DNA of 64,000 bases from Halichoerus grypus (Eukaryota > Chordata > Mammalia > Carnivora > Phocidae): NCBI RefSeq assembly GCF_964656455.1, contig NC_135717.1, positions 9,701,033-9,765,032 of the forward strand, written 5' to 3'. The position numbers were made by a program, and so were the translations under genes. The notes beneath the pieces were generated by a model. It was given only the letters and a program-made list of their open reading frames with translations. It was not told where the DNA came from and did no database searches. How positions within the stretch are numbered: the stretch's first letter is position 1; each line of letters opens with the position of its first letter. Positions 1 to 11,068 of this stretch are shown here, piece by piece.

Positions 1-256
1 TCACCGCAGAGTGAAAGAGATCAACCCCCTCCCCCCGACGATTGGCTTAGTCTAATTGGGAATTATCCCCAGAGCTGGGGGTGGGGTGTATTCCGCTTAA
101 CAGGTGGCTGCATAAAATGAATATCACATATCCTTGCACGCTCTGTATTTCAGAACAAAGTTATCTGGAAGTGGGTCTCAGAGTATCTTTATAAGGGACT
201 TTTATTTTATTCATTTTATAGAAATGGTCAAATTGCCCTTTAAAACGGTTGTATCA
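1..256. other. Intergenic, nothing recognised
   Basis: No repeat or exon signature seen before the first SINE. Confidence 0.6.
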
Positions 257-463
257 GGGGCGCCTGGGTGGCTCAGTGGGTTAAGCGTCTGCCTTCGGCT
301 CAGGTCATGATCCCAGGGTCCTGGAATCAAGACCCGCATCAGGCTCCCTGCTGGGCCGGGAGCCTGCTTCTCCCTCTCCCTCTGCCCGCCCCCACCCGTT
401 TGTGATCTCTCTCTCTTTCTCTCTCTGTGTCAAATAAATAAATAAAATCTTAAAAAAAAAAAT
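257..463 (+). repeat. CAN SINE (tRNA-Lys derived)
   Basis: Full-length SINE. The 15-bp duplication AAAACGGTTGTATCA (242-256) recurs at 464-478 with one change. Confidence 0.95.
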
Positions 464-506
464 AAAACAGTTGTATCAATATATGCTTCCCCAGGCGGGG
501 AGAGGG

Positions 507-665
507 CAAACGAGAGGCAGGGCGTGCAACCTGGGCTCCAGCAGGCCAGACTGCCTGGGTTCAAATCCCAGATCCCCCGTGTGAACTTTGGGCAAACAGT
601 GTAACACTTCTATGCCTCGGTTTTCCTGTCTATAAAATGGGGATGATGATGATAATACCACTATT
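507..665 (+). repeat. MIR
   Basis: GACTGCCTGGGTTCAAATCC ... TTGGGCAAACAG ... TATAAAATGGGGATGATG is the MIR core and tail. Confidence 0.75.
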
Positions 666-877
666 CCGTCAACACCTGAGCTTAAAAGTTATTAGCTATT
701 ATTCCTTTCTCTCAGATGGAATACCGTCAAAGTGCTGGTTATTGTTCCTAGTTCCCTTCTCTGGTCTTCTCTGTGCCTCTTGGAGTCTGACTTTTACAGA
801 CTGTATCGATCTTGCCTTCAAGAGGGAGAGGCTGAGCTGTTTGTGTCTCCTAGCTCCTGGTTTGTTAGTTTCTTTCC

Positions 878-1082
878 TTTTTTTTTTTTTTTTAAAGATT
901 TTATTTATTTATTTGACAGAGAGAGACATAGTGAGAGCAGGAACACAAGCAGGGGGAGTGGGAGAGGGAGAAGCAGGCTTCCCGCGGAGCAGGGAGCCCA
1001 ATGCGGGGCTCGATCCCAGGACCCTGGGATCATGACCTGAGCTGAAGGCAGACGCTTAACGGCTGCGCCACCCAGGTGCCCC
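878..1082 (-). repeat. CAN SINE
   Basis: Full-length, from the T-run to CCACCCAGGTGCCCC. Confidence 0.9.
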
Positions 1083-1548
1083 TATATCCAGAACTTTTTC
1101 ATCTTGTAAGTCTGAAACGCTATACTCCTTAAATAATATCTCCTATCTCCCTCTTCTCCCCTTCTCCCTGCCTTTGGTAATCACCATTCTACTTTCTGTT
1201 TTTATGAATTTGACTATTCTAGATGCCTCATGTAAGTAGAATGATACAGTATTTGCCTTTTTGTGACTGGTTTATTTCACTGAACATAATGTCCTCAAGG
1301 TTCATCCGTGGTGTAGCAGGTGTCAGAATTTCTTTTTTAAGGCTGAATCACATTCCATTGCGTGAATAGACCACATTTTGCTCTCCATTTACCCATAGAT
1401 GGACATTTGCATTGCTTCCACTGCTTGGCTATTGTGAACAGTGCCATGAACGTGGGTATGCAATATGTCTTTGAGAGCCTGTTTTCAATTCTTTTAGGCA
1501 TATACCCAGAAGTGGAATTGTTTGATCACATGATAGTTCTATTTCTAA

Positions 1549-1739
1549 TTTTTTTTTAAGATTTTATTTATTTATTTGACAGAGACAGGGAGAGAGGGAA
1601 CACAAGCAGGGGGAGTGGGAGAGGGACAAGCAGGCTTCCCGCCAAGCAAGGAGCCCGATGCAGGACTCAATCCCAGGACCGTGGGATCATGACCCAAGCT
1701 GAAGGCAGATGCCCAACGACTGAGCCACCCAGGCGTCCC
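1549..1739 (-). repeat. CAN SINE in L1
   Basis: Duplication TCTATTTCTAAT/TCTATTTTTAAT on both sides. Confidence 0.9.
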
Positions 1740-1833
1740 TCTATTTTTAATGTTTTAATAAAATGTTTAATTTATCTTATTATTATTTCTTTAATTTTTC
1801 TTCCTTCCTTCTTCTCTTTCTATAGTAGCCATC

Positions 1834-1928
1834 TTTTTTTTTTTTTTTTAATCTCATGACCCTGAGATCAAGACCTGAGCTGAGATCTAAAGTCAGATGC
1901 TTAACGTACTGAGCCACTCAGGTGCCCC
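1834..1928 (-). repeat. Short CAN SINE in L1
   Basis: Only the head half remains; flanked by GTAGCCATCTT repeats. Confidence 0.85.
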
Positions 1929-2040
1929 TACGGTAGCCATCTTAATGGGGGTGAAGTGGTATCTCATTGTGGTCTTGATTTGCATTTCCCTAATGATTAG
2001 TGATGGTGAGCATCTTTTCGTATGTGCTTATTGGCCATTC

Positions 2041-2248
2041 TTTTTTTTTTTTTTTTTAAAGATTTTATTTATTTATTTGAGAGAGAGAATGAGATAGAGA
2101 CAGAGAGAGCATGAGAGGGGGGAGCGTCAGAGGGAGAAGCAGACTTCCTGCTGAGCAGGGAGTCCGATGTGGGACTCGATCCCGGGACTCCAGGATCATG
2201 ACCTGAGCTGAAGGCAGTCGCTTAACCAACTGAGCCACCCAGGCGCCC
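2041..2248 (-). repeat. CAN SINE in L1
   Basis: Young-looking copy with the GACTGCCTTC / GGAGTCCCGGG variant; duplication TTATTGGCCATTC. Confidence 0.92.
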
Positions 2249-2605
2249 TTATTGGCCATTCTTATATCTTCTTTGGAGAAACATCTATCCAAATCCTTTG
2301 CCTGTTTTTGAATTGGTAATTGGTGTTGAGTTTTAGGAGTTCTCTATATACTTTGGATATTAATCCCTTAGCAGCTATATGATTTGCAAATATCTTCTCT
2401 TATCTTGTGGGTTGCTTTTTCACTCTGTTTATAGTATCCTTTGATGCACAAAGTTTTAAATTTTCATCAGGTCCAATTTGCCTATTTTTTTGTTTTTCTT
2501 TTGTTACCATTGCCTTTGGTGTTATAGCCAAGATACTGGTGCCAAACCCAATGTTGGGAAGCTTTTGCAGTATGTTTTCTTCTAAGAGTTTTATAGGATT
2601 AACTC

Positions 2606-3004
2606 TTTTTTTTTTTTTAAGATTTTATTTATTTGAGGGCGCCTGGGTGGCTCAGTTGGTTAAGCGACTGCCTTCGGCTCAGGTCACGATCCTGGAGTCC
2701 CTGGATCGAGTCCCGCATCGGGCTCCCTGCTCAGCAGGGAGTCTGCTTCTCCCTCTGACCCTCCCCCCTCTCATGTGCTCTCTCTCATTCTCTCTCTCTC
2801 AAATAAATAAATAAATAAAAAATCTTAAAAAAAAAAAAGATTTTATTTATTTGAGAGAGAGAGAGAGAGCACGAGTGGGGGGAGGGGCAGAGGGAGAGGG
2901 AGAAGCAGAGCAGAGAGCCCTACGTGGGGCTCAATCCCAGGACCCTGAGATCATGACCTGAGCAGAAGGCAGATGCTTAACTGACTGAGCCACAGAGGCG
3001 CCCC
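2606..3004 (-). repeat. CAN SINE split by a nested SINE
   Basis: Outer minus copy consists of 2606-2636 and 2837-3004, divided at its A/T tail. Confidence 0.9.
2637..2836 (+). repeat. Nested young CAN SINE
   Basis: Inserted into the outer SINE with the 18-bp duplication AAGATTTTATTTATTTGA. Confidence 0.93.
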
Positions 3005-3005
3005 T

Positions 3006-3192
3006 GTTTTTTTTTCCCTAGATTTTATTTATTTTAAAGAGAGAGCAAGGGAGAGGGGCGGAGGGAGAGGGAGAGAGAGTCTTAAGCGGAGCGCAGAGCC
3101 CAAGGCAGGGCTCGACCTCATGACCCTGAGATCATGACCTGAGCCAAAACCAAGAGTCGGATGCTTAACCGACTGTGCCACGCAGGGGCCCC
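3006..3192 (-). repeat. CAN SINE in L1
   Basis: Older copy ending GCCACGCAGGGGCCCC, directly after the previous SINE. Confidence 0.88.
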
Positions 3193-3545
3193 AAATAGGC
3201 TTAGCTCTTATGTGTAGGTCTTTGATCTATTTTGTGTTAATTTTTGTATATGGCATTATATAAAGGCTTAGCTTCATCTTCTGTGTGTGGATATCCAGTT
3301 TTCCTTGCACCTCTTGTGGAAGAGACTAGACTGTTCTTTCTCCATTAAGTGTTCTTGGCACCCTTGTGGAAATCATTTGACCACACACGTGACAGTTTAT
3401 TTCTGGGTTCTCTAATTCTGTTTCATTGGTCTATTTGTCTGTCTTTATGCCGGTATCATGCTGTTTTGATGACTATAGCCTTGTGATATGGTTTGAAATC
3501 TACAAGCGTGGGTCCTTCAACTTTGTTCTTTTGGCACCCTGGATG

Positions 3546-3737
3546 TGAACCTTGTCTCTCATTTAGTGAGCATCAGCACCATGCTGGTGTTAGACTAAGC
3601 TTGGAGCATACAAAGGTGAACAGGGTGTTTAGGGCCCCTCCCTAGCAGCCGATGGTTTAGGGGCAGGAGAAAGATAAGCTAAGAGGTTATTCTGGGAGGT
3701 AGCATGTGGGTTAGCGTGGTCTTTATGAGCTTCCACT
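3546..3737. other. Intergenic, possible L2 or MIR relic
   Basis: TTGGAGCATACAAAGGTGAA resembles an L2-type tail; otherwise plain. Confidence 0.35.
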
Positions 3738-4300
3738 ATGGCCTGTTGTGGCCAGTGCCCAAAGTGCAGAAGGTGCTGGTGTAGCTCATTTTCAGATCCT
3801 TGCAAACAGGCCTCAGATTCAGCTGTGGCTTTATGAGCAAGTGAACATGTGCATGGAGGGCTGTATCATTGGTTTTGATGAGTCTCTGTACCTCATGCTA
3901 GAAGATGCAGAAGAGAGTCATTCTAAAACAAAGTCGGGAAAACAAGTGGGTTGAATCAGGCTCAAGGGAGATCATACTACTCGCTCCAAAGTGTCTTCAA
4001 GTAGAAATGGTCAATGAAGTGAGAAATTGTTGAGAAGACAATGCAGTTGGGTCTTTTTTTTTTTTTTTTTTAGGTGTTCTTTGTTGGGAGTGTAGTTCTG
4101 AAACATTTGTTCATATTGGGGGGGGGGTGTGTGTTTTAAGTGTGGAGCCCAACGTGGGGCTTGAACTCACAACACTGAGATCAAGACCTGAACTGAGATC
4201 AAGAGTCGGATGCTTAACCAACTGAGCCACCCAGGCCCCCCTGGTCATACTGTTCTGATTATGCTTATGTTATGACCAGATGACAAAAAATGCTTGGGAT
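3738..4300 (+). pseudogene. SNRPE: Processed pseudogene of SNRPE (Sm protein E)
   Basis: The intact stretch LWLYEQVN...EGCIIGFDE...[11 protein letters not shown] reads as the core of the spliceosomal Sm protein E, without introns. It also continues through the 3' UTR (AATGAAGTGAGAAATTGTTGAGAAG). It is broken: a one-base loss near the start, CAG to TAG near codon 19, an internal 9-base deletion, an arginine codon turned to TGA near the end, and a one-base deletion before the original stop. A CAN SINE (4136-4241) splits the 3' UTR; the ancestral sequence resumes with CTGATTATGCTTATG and ends near a degenerate polyA signal. This is a retrocopy, not a gene. Confidence 0.9.
4136..4241 (-). repeat. 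Short CAN SINE inside the SNRPE pseudogene
   Basis: Contains AACGTGGGGCTTGAACTC and ACTGAGCCACCCAGG; it splits the pseudogene 3' UTR. Confidence 0.88.
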
Positions 4301-5739
4301 TGTTTAAAAGGGAGGAAGGGATTCTGGCCCAGACTGACAAATGCCATGGTGGGGTCCTGGATGGACAGCACTCTGTAGGAACAGGGATGTCAGGGAAGCT
4401 TCCTCAGCGAAGACACGAAATGACCTCTAAGCTTGCCAAGAGGGGTGAGGTAAGGGTGGGGAAATTGCCAAGAACAGAGAAGAGCTTGTGGTGAGGCCCA
4501 GGGTCCGGAGAGGGCAGGGTTATGCAGAACTGAAGGATGTCCGGACGAGTAGGGGCCTTGGGAGTTGGGGTGGGGAGGAGAGGAGACAATATGGAGGCGA
4601 TCACGGCTCTGCCCCTGGAGGGGCTCTTGGGGCATGCCATGGGGTCTGGGTGGGATCCTAAGAGCCATATTGGGGGGGGCGGGGTAAGGGACTGGAAGGA
4701 TTTTCCAATGTGGTCAGATTCAGGACGTTGTCACATGAGTAGTCACTCGGCTATGCTGAGGTGAGTGGCCTGGAATGGGGGCATAGCCGGGTTGGGGGTA
4801 TGGAGAGGGAGCCTGGAGGCAGGACACCCTCTTGAGGCTGTTCCTGAAAGATGATGGTGGCCTGGTTGGAGTCATGGCAGCAAGTGGGGAAGAAGACAGG
4901 TGGACACATCTAGAAAATGACCAGGTTGACAGGTGAGGGGCTGGTCCTTGGCAGGACGTGGCAGGGCCTGCAGCCTAGTCCCATCAGCTTGTGAGCCTTG
5001 GTGGCCTCATCGTGCAATGCCTACCTTGCAGGGTTCTTTGGGGGGGGGGATCACGTGGAGCAGTGACCATATCAGTTCTTGTGCAGATGAGAGTGAGATG
5101 TGGCCGGTGACTTGCCCAAGGTCGCTCAGCCAGCACCAGAGCTTGCTCTCTTCACCTGCCCTGCAGAGCATACTTGTCTTGGCACTGATGACCTTCACTG
5201 GAGCCCTGCTAGGGGAGGGAGAAGGAAGGTACTGTCTGTTCTTCCAGGCCTGCCCCAGACCTTGAGGGACCGACAATAAATGCTGTATTTGTTTGATAAA
5301 GCACTTGGCTTTTGGTCGCGGAGAGAGGAAATGCTGGAACAGGTGCGGCAAGAACAGGGCGGCCCGCCGCACAACGCTGGCAGGTGGAGTGAGACAGAGC
5401 CCCAGGGCCTGGCAGCGGGTGTCCAGGGCTGTGGATTTTGAAGAAGCCAAGAACTTTCTCACGACCCAGCCATTGCCCTCACGTTTCCAGGCCCCTGCCT
5501 GGCTTTAGAAACCAAAACATTAACAGTACCAACTCACGGTAATTGAGGTCCTCTCATGTGCCTAGCCTTGGGCAGGCAGGCCTTCTTTCCACAAATGGGT
5601 GCTGGCCTGAGCTGGGTGTGGCAGACAGACAGAAGCTCAGGACTGTTCCCCTGACCTTGGGGGATGACCTCCTGCTGGAGAGGTCTGACAAGAAACAAAG
5701 CAACATAGTGCGGTGATGGGGTGAGGACCCCGAGGATGG

Positions 5740-5850
5740 CTCAGCGAATCCTCCACACAGCCTGATGCTATTATCATACCCATTTTGTGGATGAGGAAGC
5801 CGAGGCTCAGAGGCTCAGAGGAGTGAACTGCCCTGCTCACCCGGGCGGTT
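5740..5850 (-). repeat. MIR
   Basis: CCCATTTTGTGGATGAGGAA then GCCGAGGCTCAGAGG is antisense MIR. Confidence 0.6.
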
Positions 5851-6213
5851 TGGTTCTAATTTTCTTCAGCAGGGGATGATAAGGATAAACATGGGGATGG
5901 AAAAGGCAAATTAGAGGGATCCCTCATGGGTCATCTGGTTCAACCCCTTGTTGAAATGGTGGAGACACTGAGACCCAGAAGGGGAAGGCAAGTGCTCAGA
6001 GGCACCCAGGAAAAGGAAGGGATCTAGAAACCACTGACTCCCAGTCTCTCCTCCAGCCTGCAGAAGCTTTCCTGGCTCCCTCCTGTGAGACTCCCCCAGC
6101 TTGCGGTCTGTACCCCGGTCTGTACCCCGCGAGTGCCACCACCCCTTTTAGACCCTAAACTCCCCAAAGCATAAGAACAGGTTGAGTTAGGACAGACCCC
6201 AAAGCCAGGCAAG

Positions 6214-6249
6214 GGTGTGTGTGTGTGTGTGTGTTTGTGTGTGTGTGTG
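6214..6249. repeat. GT microsatellite
   Basis: (GT)n with one TTT interruption. Confidence 0.95.
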
Positions 6250-6769
6250 GTTGGGGGAGCGTTGGACGGGGAAGGATACCTCACTACACCCAGGAAGTCC
6301 CAGGGAAGCCCAGGCTTGGGAAGAGACCAGGGAGCCAGGAGAGGGGCTGAGGGCCCCCCACCCAAGGATCTGTCTCCCTTCTCTGCCACAGTCCTCTGGC
6401 TGGGGGTCCTGGGGGTGGGCTGCAGTGGGCAGGCTGGCTGCGGGCCCCAGGCTGCAGCTCTGTCCTAGTGTGGCCGGGAGGCATTATGCTCAGGCTGCCT
6501 TCTGGAAGCTGGTGGTAAATGAATAACCTTGCTCCCACCTGCAGGGCTCTCTGGGACAAAGAAGCCACGCCGTGCCCCTCAGTTCTGACTTGGCCCAACC
6601 TGACACCCCCCTGGCACTCCCATGGCCAGAGACTGTGGAGGTTTAAGGCAGATGCAATCCCCTTAGCCCTTCTGACCCCCCTAGCCCCCAATTCCATCCC
6701 AGACAGGCCCAGAGAAACTTCTCCTCTCAGTTCCCTCCCTCTCACCTCCTATTGCTGAACCTCTTCCCT

Positions 6770-6890
6770 CTCTGACCCTTCCCCCACTGAGCCCCTCCCC
6801 TTCACTGAGCCCCCTCCCTCTCGTTGGGCCCCTCCCCTCACTGAGGCCCCCACTGAATCCTTTCGCTTTTCTGAGCCCACACCCCCTCTC
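6770..6890. repeat. Degenerate C-rich minisatellite
   Basis: CACTGAGCCCCTCCCC-type units recur about four to five times with divergence. Confidence 0.55.
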
Positions 6891-7599
6891 TCCAGCTCTC
6901 CCTAGGAGGCGTCTCCATCACTCATCCCCTCCCCTTCATACTCAGTGTCACTCTCCCCCTTTCCTCCGCCCCACCCCAGGCTAGAAGAGTGGTTCCCCAA
7001 AGACTAATCACGACCCCAACCCCAACCCCAACCCCTCGTCCTTTCCTGGAATCTTACAGAGAATGACCGAAAGCCGTAACCTCCTTCTTCTTCCTTGGGT
7101 CATAAAGGGTGACAGCATGTCAGTAGTCTTTAACTAGAGACTTTTGGGGGAGCCGAGAGGAGCATTCTACTGAAAAGTCTGGTGGCCACTGGGACCTTCC
7201 GCTTTAGCTTTGCTGCAGGTAAAGCAGTTTGAGATACAATAACTATTTGGAAATAATCCCAAGTCTCCCCAAGCCCAAATACCTGTCCTTTGACCCTCGA
7301 TCCCTGTCAATTTGCTAACTTGGCCGAAACTCCCCTTATAGGCAAAGCTCTTGGATGCATGGTCTACATGTTCTGATTTTAGTTCTCATCTCCCACTCGC
7401 CTGTCTGCCCCCACGCCTCTAGCCAAGGCCACCAGGGACCACCTTGCTGCTTTGAATCCCCGGGCTACTCCTTAGGCCTCGTCTGGCCTGACCACTTCCG
7501 CAACCTCGGACACCCTTGCCAACGCCCGTCTTTTGACCCTTTTTTCTCTTAGGTTTCTAGACTGACCTCATCTACTTCCCTGGTTTCGGGTGCCACCCG

Positions 7600-8275
7600 T
7601 GTGCTAACAACAGCCACGTTTACCACTCCTGAGTCCCAGGTCTCTGTATATGTCCTGCCACTTCCTGGACGTCTCTGCCTGGAGCTCCCCCGGGCTTGCC
7701 AAACTGTGTACCCAAAACTGAACCCATCGTCTTGCCCCAGTAACCTGGTCTCCTATTTTGGTAAATGGCACCAGCATCCAATCAGTGACCTAGGACAGAA
7801 AATTGGCATTATCTTAATTTTTTTCCCCTCTCCCTCACCCCACATATCCAAATGCTTCTCAAGCCCTGCTCTTCTTGCTTCCTCCCAGCCCCCATCAGGC
7901 CGTGCCCAGGGGTCCCACTGCCCCTGCCTTCTTTCTGGCTGCACCATCTCAGCAGGGATGAGAGGCAGAGCCTCTTAGATGGTATCCCCACCTTCATCTC
8001 CCTCCTTAAATCCTACTTCCCCAGGGGACTGCGGGAGACAATATTTTAGAGCATAAATCTGACCAGGTGTGTCCTTCCCTGACTCCCAAAACACCGGAAT
8101 AAGGTCCAGAGTTCATAATTTCACACATGAGACTCCATGACTTGGCCTCCTCTGGGCCCCTGTGCCTCATCCCATTATTTCTTGCACCTAGCTATCTGTC
8201 CAGCCTTGGGGGATCTCTCTTTCCTGGTCTGGGGCACAGGCCCCCTTTCCTGCTGCCTGACCCTCCTGAGCTTTC
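7600..8275 (+). mobile_element. L2 LINE ORF relic
   Basis: The decayed protein pattern resembles the L2 RT C-terminal part (a SLTPHIS-like block and an ATKSDQV-like block at 8041), and the CATGACTTGGCCTCC segment matches L2. No intact frame. Confidence 0.6.
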
Positions 8276-8930
8276 TCCGAGAAACAAGTGCTTCCAAGGC
8301 TTGTTAAACTCAAGCCCTAGAGTGTCACCAGAGGTCCTGAGTCCTTTCTCTCTCCTGGTCGGGGCCCCGGGAAGAAAACGAGGCCCCTCTCTCATCTCTC
8401 TTCCAGGTGAGAATATTCTGCCCAGCTTTACTTTTGATGCTGTGTTTTACAAAAACAATAGGTCTTTTTGTTCTCCTCTTCCCAATATGAAATCATGGCA
8501 CTGAATGTGCTCTTTCATACGCACAGGGAAGATTCGTTGTGCAGCCATACCGGGAGGGCTAGGAGTACAAACCCAGATAGCACAGGCTAGAGAAGAGCCC
8601 CCCCCCCCCCCCCCGCTCTCCCACCTCCCCCACGCCTCTCTGTCCACCGAGCAGGCTGTTACTGCCCATACCCGCCTCTCCAGACGGGGCCTTTAACATC
8701 TGAATCCCCAGGGAGTAGGCCAAATGGCCACCTAGGGCGCGCCCAGCCCAGTTTCCAGCCCCACTTTCCTCGGTTACCCAACCTCTGCCCTCTCTAAGCT
8801 TCATTCCGGGCAGCGAGCAGCGGTAGAGCAGAATCCAGCCAAGGCCAACGCCGGCAGGGCAGGGAGGAGGGGGGCGGGGGTGGGTGTTCTGCAGGGAGGT
8901 GTAGGCGCGTCGGCCCTCAGGACAAGGAGG
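8276..8930. other. Downstream flank of CLDN3
   Basis: Unique sequence with a poly-C tract; no exon seen. Confidence 0.6.
8598..8614. repeat. Poly-C tract (17 C)
   Basis: Uninterrupted C run about 340 bp past the CLDN3 polyA site. Confidence 0.95.
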
Positions 8931-8956
8931 CGCCCGCAAATGCAAAACGAAAGGCT

Positions 8957-8962
8957 TTTATT
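8957..8962 (-). terminator. CLDN3: CLDN3 polyadenylation signal AATAAA
   Basis: AATAAA on the minus strand, about 355 bp past the CLDN3 stop codon. This gives a 3' UTR of roughly 375 bp, close to that of other mammalian CLDN3 mRNAs. Cleavage is expected near 8935-8945. Confidence 0.75.
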
Positions 8963-9316
8963 GAAAAATATCAACTGGCCCTTTTCAAGACTGCGGGTCC
9001 CTGCCCAACGCGGGCTTCGGGGCCGCGGCCCGACGGGGCTGGCAAGTAGCGGCGGCCACCGCAGCCCCGCGCTCCGGAGGAGCAAGGTTTCACTGTCCGT
9101 GCGGGCTGGTCCCCCGCGCCGTGCTCCCGCTCGCCGGCCCCGGGGGCGGGGGAACGGGGGGGCGTGCAGCTGGGGAAGGGGCCGCCGGGTTGGTCCCTCC
9201 CAGTCCAGTGAAGAGCTCCCAGCGTGGGGGGTGGGCTGGTCTCCGATGGGAGGCCGCCCGCCGGACTGGTGGGCGCTGCAGCCCGAGGGGTGCTGGGCTG
9301 TCCCCGCGGCTGCCCC

Positions 9317-9973
9317 TCAGACGTAGTCCTTGCGGTCGTAGGCTGTGCTGGTGCCCGGGCCGGCGGAGCGCGGCGCCGAGTAGAGGATCTTGGCGGGCGC
9401 GTACTTCTTCTCGCGCGGCGGGCAGGAGCAACAGAGCAGCGCGCCCCCGAGCAGCTGCAGCGCCGCGGCCGCCCAGCCCACGTACAGGCCCGCGCCCATC
9501 TCGCGCTTCTGCGCGTCGGGCACCAGCGGGTTGTAGAAGTCCCGGATGATGGTGTTGGCCGACCAGGACGCCGGCACCAGGGTGAGCACGGCGGCCAGCA
9601 GGAAGAGCACTCCCGCCACGATGGTGATCTTGGCCTTGGCCGTGTCGTCCTGCACGCAGTTGGTGCACTGGGCGCCCGCCAGCGCCACGAGGAGCCCGAA
9701 GGCGGCCAGCAGGATGGACACGACGATGAGGGCGCGGGCCGCCTGCAGGTCCTGCGGCAGCGCGAGCAGCGAGTCGTACACCTTGCACTGCATCTGGCCG
9801 GTGCTCTGCACCACGCAGTTCATCCACAGGCCCTCCCAGGTGATCTGCGCCGTGATGATGCTGCTGCCGATGAAGGCCGTCACGCGCCACATGGGCAGCG
9901 CGCAGCACACGATGGTGCTCAGCCAGCCCAGCACGGCCAGCGCGGTGCCGGCGATCTCCAGGCCCATGGACAT
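9317..9973 (-). CDS. CLDN3: Claudin-3, tight-junction membrane protein
   Basis: Single-exon CDS of 218 codons. The protein is a four-pass claudin that builds the paracellular barrier of epithelial tight junctions. Visible features are TM1 (about residues 8-28), first extracellular loop with the claudin signature W30, G48-L49-W50, C53 and C63, TM2 (about 81-101), TM3 (about 117-137), second loop with NPLVP at 149-153, TM4 (about 163-183), a CC-x-C palmitoylation-type cluster after TM4, and the PDZ-binding C-terminus DYV. It is assigned to CLDN3 rather than CLDN4 by the tail ending YDRKDYV and by the [10 protein letters not shown] linker. Human CLDN3 has 220 residues; the two-residue difference lies just before the tail. 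The first ATG (9971-9973) is used; a second lies two codons later. No ATG occurs in the roughly 200 bp upstream. The neighbours CLDN4 and METTL27 fit the 7q11.23 order. Confidence 0.98.
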   Translation of the reverse strand: MSMGLEIAGTALAVLGWLSTIVCCALPMWRVTAFIGSSIITAQITWEGLWMNCVVQSTGQMQCKVYDSLLALPQDLQAARALIVVSILLAAFGLLVALAGAQCTNCVQDDTAKAKITIVAGVLFLLAAVLTLVPASWSANTIIRDFYNPLVPDAQKREMGAGLYVGWAAAALQLLGGALLCCSCPPREKKYAPAKILYSAPRSAGPGTSTAYDRKDYV

Positions 9974-10330
9974 GGCTGCCGCGCCAGAGCCGGCTCCTCC
10001 GGGCGGCTCAGGGTGCGGGACGACGAGGGGCCGCGGCCGCTGGGCCTGGGCGGGAGCCGGGCGCGCCGACGGACGGATGCCTCAGCGGACGGACGCGCGG
10101 ACGGGCGCACGGACGGCGCGCGCTAACGGCTCCGCTCTGCCCGCTCGCGCCTCCGCAGCGCCTGCACCTGCCTGTGGCTTTGTGCGCGGGCGGCGGCGAC
10201 TGGGCTGGCCCTGGACCGGGGCCGGTGAGTCTTAGATCCGTGCCCAGCGCTCTGGCGGGGGTGGGAGGGGCGGAGCCGCGGTTCCCCCGGCCTGGGGACA
10301 GTGACGTGGCCCCTCTTCCCACCTTCACCG
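9974..10330 (-). promoter_or_regulatory. CLDN3: CLDN3 5' UTR and TATA-less CpG-island promoter
   Basis: Very GC- and CpG-rich sequence directly upstream of the CLDN3 ATG. It has no TATA box, a GC box near 10268-10273 (GGGGCGG) and an ATF/CRE-like TGACGTGG at 10302-10309. The 5' UTR part (about 10064-10124) carries a degenerate GGACG tandem. The start site cannot be fixed from sequence; about 10120-10250 is likely. Confidence 0.6.
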
Positions 10331-10450
10331 AGCGCCGGGGGAGGGAGGACTTTGCCGGGAGTGGCGCAAACTCGGGGTGGGGGTGGGTGGGTGGGGTGCC
10401 AAGAGAGGGCGGGGCCGAGGCCTGCCACCCCGCCCCTCGCTCCTCGTCCC

Positions 10451-11068
10451 CGACTGTTCCCAAGCTAAGTCTCCGGGCTTGGCAGGGGTTGCGGTACAAA
10501 TCACGATCTGCTTGACACTCCCCGACCTCCCCACATTTTTGGCGCCATTGGCACAGGCGGCGTGGGGAAGGGGGTCTCTGCCAGCTGGCCGGGATCCATG
10601 GGGCCTGGAAGGACCCAGTGTGGGCGTGACCGGGGCTGTTTTCCGGAGAGGGCGGCTGCCCCGGGAGCTGCGCACCTGCTCCTCGGTCCCTCCGGCCCTG
10701 GCTGGCGCGCAATCCGGGCTTGATCCAGGCCCTGGAGGTCTGCGCTCAGAAGCCAGGAACCCGCCTCTCCCCACCAAAGGCACCGAGAAGATGCCCCAAA
10801 GCAGTTGCTGAACTCAAATTCACCTCCAGCCCCACTGCAGGTCCCTTAGCTCTTACTCCTCCAGTGATCCTGGATACCTTCTAGCAGAGCTGCTCTCCCC
10901 TTCCAGAAGTCCCTCTTCCTCATTGGTTCCCCGCCTTCTGCACAGCCTTGTCCTCCCTACCTCTGGGCCCGAGTGAGTGCCGTGACCCACCTTAATGAAA
11001 TGGTGGTGAAAGGTTTGATCTAGGCGAAAGTGGAAAGTCAGAGATGTTATTTGCAAAGCCCTTGCTCC
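10451..11068. other. Upstream flank of CLDN3
   Basis: GC-rich, falling to average by 10800; GC boxes only. No exon seen. Confidence 0.55.

Larger units (their letters stand above)
1083..3545 (-). mobile_element. Old L1 (L1M-type) 3' end, antisense, with SINE insertions
   Basis: Typical antisense L1 3' sequence, e.g. CATTTCCCTAATGATTAGTG and TTTCATTGGTCTATTTGTCT. It is cut by SINEs at 1549, 1834, 2041, 2606 and 3006. Confidence 0.75.
4301..7599. other. Intergenic unique sequence between pseudogene and L2
   Basis: G-rich first half, C-rich second half. Apart from MIR scraps (about 4960-5150 and 5740-5850), a GT repeat and the minisatellite, no exon was supported. Confidence 0.6.
9000..10450. 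other. CpG island over CLDN3
   Basis: Dense CpG over the entire CLDN3 coding exon and promoter, in contrast with the CpG-poor flanks. It also produces long spurious antisense reading frames. Confidence 0.8.

Noticed and set aside
257..463. tRNA-Lys-like heads as tRNA genes
   Set aside because: About 40 copies with CT bodies and A tails are SINEs; none has an intact tRNA fold with gene flanks.
7012..7036. CCCCAA repeats as interstitial telomere
   Set aside because: Only about three units, and not the vertebrate TTAGGG/CCCTAA sequence.
1..8900. ABHD11 exons on the CLDN3 side
   Set aside because: No alpha/beta-hydrolase motif (GxSxG) in a plausible exon; only repeats and a pseudogene.
9224..10126. 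300-codon open frame on the plus strand opposite CLDN3
   Set aside because: It is an antisense by-product of the CpG-rich CLDN3 exon: Arg/Ala/Gly/His-rich, no domain, and CLDN3 explains the conservation.
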